A model generated the notes under the pieces. That model saw only the letters and a program-made list of their open reading frames with translations, had not been told where the DNA came from and searched no databases. From positions 124,001-188,000 of the forward strand of contig LNEC01000008.1 in the NCBI GenBank assembly GCA_001464035.1: a stretch of 64,000 nucleotides of DNA, in the 5' to 3' direction. Below are positions 62,537 to 64,000 of the stretch, one piece after another. The position numbers and the translations under genes were made by a program. Each line of letters starts with the position of its first letter. Within the stretch, counting starts at the first letter, position 1. Source of the DNA: Bradyrhizobiaceae bacterium Ga0074131. GTDB lineage: Bacteria > Pseudomonadota > Alphaproteobacteria > Rhizobiales > Xanthobacteraceae.

Positions 62537-62932
62537 ATGGACGCACGCGACATCATCAAGGTCGGCTTCAGCGCAGAGCGTACGCTCGTGGTGCCGCCGG
62601 AACAGACCGTCGGACATTTTGTTCGGGGCATGCCGATGGTCTATGCGACGCCGATGATGATCCTGGAAATGGAGCTGACGTCCGGCGACGCCATCCGGGA
62701 CCTGCTCGAGACAGGCTGGGTCACGGTCGGCACCGAGGTCGATATCCGGCATCTCGCCGCCACGCCGGTCGGCGCGACGGTGCGGACCACCGCGAAGGTG
62801 GTCGCGGTGGAGCGCCGCGTGATCCGCTTCGAGGTCGAAGCTTACGAAGGCGAGCGCAAGATCGGCGACGGCCGCCACGCCCGCGGCCTCGTCAATCTCG
62901 CGAGTTTCAACAAGCGGCTGGCAGCGAAGTAG
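62537..62932 (+). CDS. Hotdog-fold thioesterase, FlK-like
   Basis: 131 residues. The catalytic triad of FlK (fluoroacetyl-CoA thioesterase of Streptomyces cattleya: Thr42, Glu50, His76) is matched in kind and spacing by Thr38 (VYATPMMILEME), Glu46 and His72 (VDIRHLAATPVG). HFVRGMPM precedes the Thr. The hotdog central helix and strand pattern follow, ending LVNLASFNKRL. Many bacteria have proteins of this family without fluoroacetate use, so activity on ordinary acyl-CoA is the default. The phenylalanines that give FlK its fluorine selectivity are not clearly conserved. It is probably cotranscribed with the tautomerase gene. Confidence 0.85.
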   Translation: MDARDIIKVGFSAERTLVVPPEQTVGHFVRGMPMVYATPMMILEMELTSGDAIRDLLETGWVTVGTEVDIRHLAATPVGATVRTTAKVVAVERRVIRFEVEAYEGERKIGDGRHARGLVNLASFNKRLAAK

Positions 62933-62950
62933 GGCGCAGCAGTGGCGTGA

Positions 62951-63787
62951 CTACTTCGCCAACTCGATCGAACGCTTCGTCGCCGCCGCGACCGCGCGGA
63001 TCAGCAGCGGCCGCAGGCCGCCGTCGCCCATCAGCACTTCCAGGGCCGCAGCGGTGGTGCCGCCGGGCGAGGTGACGTTCTGGCGCAGCGTCGCGGATGA
63101 ATCTGGCGAGCGGTGCAGCAATTCGCCAGAGCCGGCGACGGTTTCGCGCGCCAGTCTGGTCGCGAGCTCCACCGGCAATCCGGCTTCGACACCGGCGCGC
63201 GCAAGTTCTTCCGCAAGCAGGAAAACGTAAGCAGGGCCGGAGCCGGACACGGCGGTCACCGCGTCCATTAGTTTCTCGTCATCGACCCATTCGACCGGGC
63301 CGGTGGCGCGCAGCAGCGCGTCGGCGACCGCGCGCTGCGCGGCGCTGACGTTGCTCGCCGCCACCGCCACCGTGATGCCGCGGCCGATCGCCGCCGGCGT
63401 GTTCGGCATGGCGCGCACCACGCTGCCGCCGCAGACTCGTTGCAGCAAGGCGATGGGAGTGCCCGCCATAATCGAGACCACCAGCGTGGAAGACCCGACG
63501 AATTGTTTCAGCGCCGGCCCGGCCTCGCGGAACATCTGCGGTTTTACGGCGACCACCAATGTCGCGACGGTGCCGGCATCTTTTGCGGATGGATTGAGAC
63601 GGATTCCCTTCGTCGCCAGCGCGCTGATGGCGCCGGTCGGATGCGGCTCAACCACCGCAACCCGCGTGGGATCAAGCCCGCCCGCCAGCCAGCCGGTCAG
63701 CATCGCGCCGCCCATCTTGCCGGCGCCGGCGAGCACGATGGTGCCGGTGATGTCTTGTAAGTCGTTAGCTGTGTTCGAAGCTGTCAC
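62951..63787 (-). CDS. proC: ProC, pyrroline-5-carboxylate reductase
   Basis: 278 residues, NAD(P)H-dependent final step of proline synthesis. The Rossmann fingerprint is IVLAGAGKMGGAMLTGWL. Standard blocks are VAVKPQMFREA, VVRAMPNTPAAIGRGIT, LMDAVTAVSGSGPAYVFLL and the C-terminal LRQNVTSPGGTTAAALEVL. The start is GTG (TASNTANDLQDITG); no ATG lies upstream before the next gene. It converges with the thioesterase gene. A repeat separates it from the probable ybjN gene on the same strand. Confidence 0.95.
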   Translation of the reverse strand: MTASNTANDLQDITGTIVLAGAGKMGGAMLTGWLAGGLDPTRVAVVEPHPTGAISALATKGIRLNPSAKDAGTVATLVVAVKPQMFREAGPALKQFVGSSTLVVSIMAGTPIALLQRVCGGSVVRAMPNTPAAIGRGITVAVAASNVSAAQRAVADALLRATGPVEWVDDEKLMDAVTAVSGSGPAYVFLLAEELARAGVEAGLPVELATRLARETVAGSGELLHRSPDSSATLRQNVTSPGGTTAAALEVLMGDGGLRPLLIRAVAAATKRSIELAK

Positions 63788-63799
63788 AACAGAGACCCC

Positions 63800-63924
63800 T
63801 GTCGTCCCTGCGAACGCAGGGACCCATAACCACAGGTGGTTCTATTGAAAGGCAGAATAGGCGACAAGCACTTTACTTGACCGCGGGCGTCACGCCGTAT
63901 GGGTCCCGGCTCGGAGGCGGGGAC
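63800..63924. repeat. Inverted repeat (GTCGTCCCTGCGAACGCAGG type) upstream of proC
   Basis: The left arm GTCGTCCCTGCGAACGCAGG ends GGACCCAT; the right arm begins TATGGGTCCCGGCTCGGAGG. It is in the same family as 35067-35190. The right arm has drifted more than the left. Confidence 0.7.
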
Positions 63925-63960
63925 GGCAGCGAGTATGTTGCAGCGCCTGCGTTTGAGGCT

Positions 63961-64000
63961 TCAAGCCTCGCCCGCGGTGTCGAACATCGCGGCACTCATG
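63961..64000 (-). CDS. Probable YbjN-domain protein, 3' end only
   Basis: Only the last 12 codons and stop are inside the window (MSAAMFDTAGEA). The FDTAGEA-type ending and the position upstream of proC on the same strand fit the YbjN-domain protein usually encoded before proC in Rhizobiales. This rests on remembered gene order, and the bulk of the protein lies beyond the edge. Confidence 0.45.
   Translation of the reverse strand, partial: MSAAMFDTAGEA

Noticed and set aside
16257..62932. Dehalogenase and FlK-like thioesterase as one organofluorine gene cluster
   Set aside because: They are 45 kb apart with housekeeping genes between, so they are kept as two separate observations.

Overview
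The window is ordinary-to-core chromosome of a high-GC alphaproteobacterium, most likely Bradyrhizobium or a close relative in the Nitrobacteraceae (Rhodopseudomonas group). The grounds are the GC-rich codon use, gene content and order (pmbA-cysQ-DUF4170-DUF374-waaA-lpxK; prmB-moaE-moaD-pgsA-uvrC; two M16 peptidase genes beside lspA-ileS), the small DUF proteins typical of the group, and many intergenic palindromic repeats. No rRNA, tRNA, CRISPR array, insertion sequence or prophage was found. Identifications rest on reading the translated sequences against remembered family motifs; no database search was run.

Layout. 1-2659: the 5' end of rsmE, a secreted protein of unknown function, ubiA and a DUF6101-like gene. 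2954-8511: a plus-strand run of overlapping genes ending in Kdo transfer and lipid A 4'-kinase. 8561-16000: DUF2093, xseA, divergent purD, a cytochrome P450 with a thiolase, and a convergent acyl-CoA dehydrogenase. 16257-17162: an alpha/beta hydrolase with the full residue set of fluoroacetate dehalogenase. 17163-18014: a gene-poor, lower-GC stretch. 18015-24036: a small membrane protein and a giant RTX-type calcium-binding exoprotein whose last two modules carry two mutually cancelling frame shifts. 24205-40000: tadA, an rluB-like pseudouridine synthase with a very long charged N-terminal extension, rsmD, mutL, arfB, two M16 peptidases, lspA, ileS, a sugar O-acetyltransferase and ribF. 40183-48250: a CheY-like regulator, a HAD protein, a membrane EAL protein with one altered metal ligand, a YihY/holin-like pair, a class III aminotransferase, prmB and moaE/moaD. 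48246-56085: pgsA, uvrC, an outer-membrane barrel protein, a cold-shock protein, rlmJ, RNase T2 and three small exported proteins. 56246-63960: a MarR-response regulator-histidine kinase operon, divergent branched-chain aminotransferase, hisS with a composition-shifted central segment, a tautomerase, a FlK-like thioesterase, proC and the 3' tip of a probable YbjN gene.

Most genes are housekeeping: envelope lipid A, ubiquinone, tRNA and rRNA modification, mismatch and excision repair, purine, molybdopterin and flavin synthesis. The points most worth following are the RTX locus and its frame-shifted tail, the mosaic-looking hisS, the dehalogenase with a separate FlK-type thioesterase, and the single-residue change in the EAL site.
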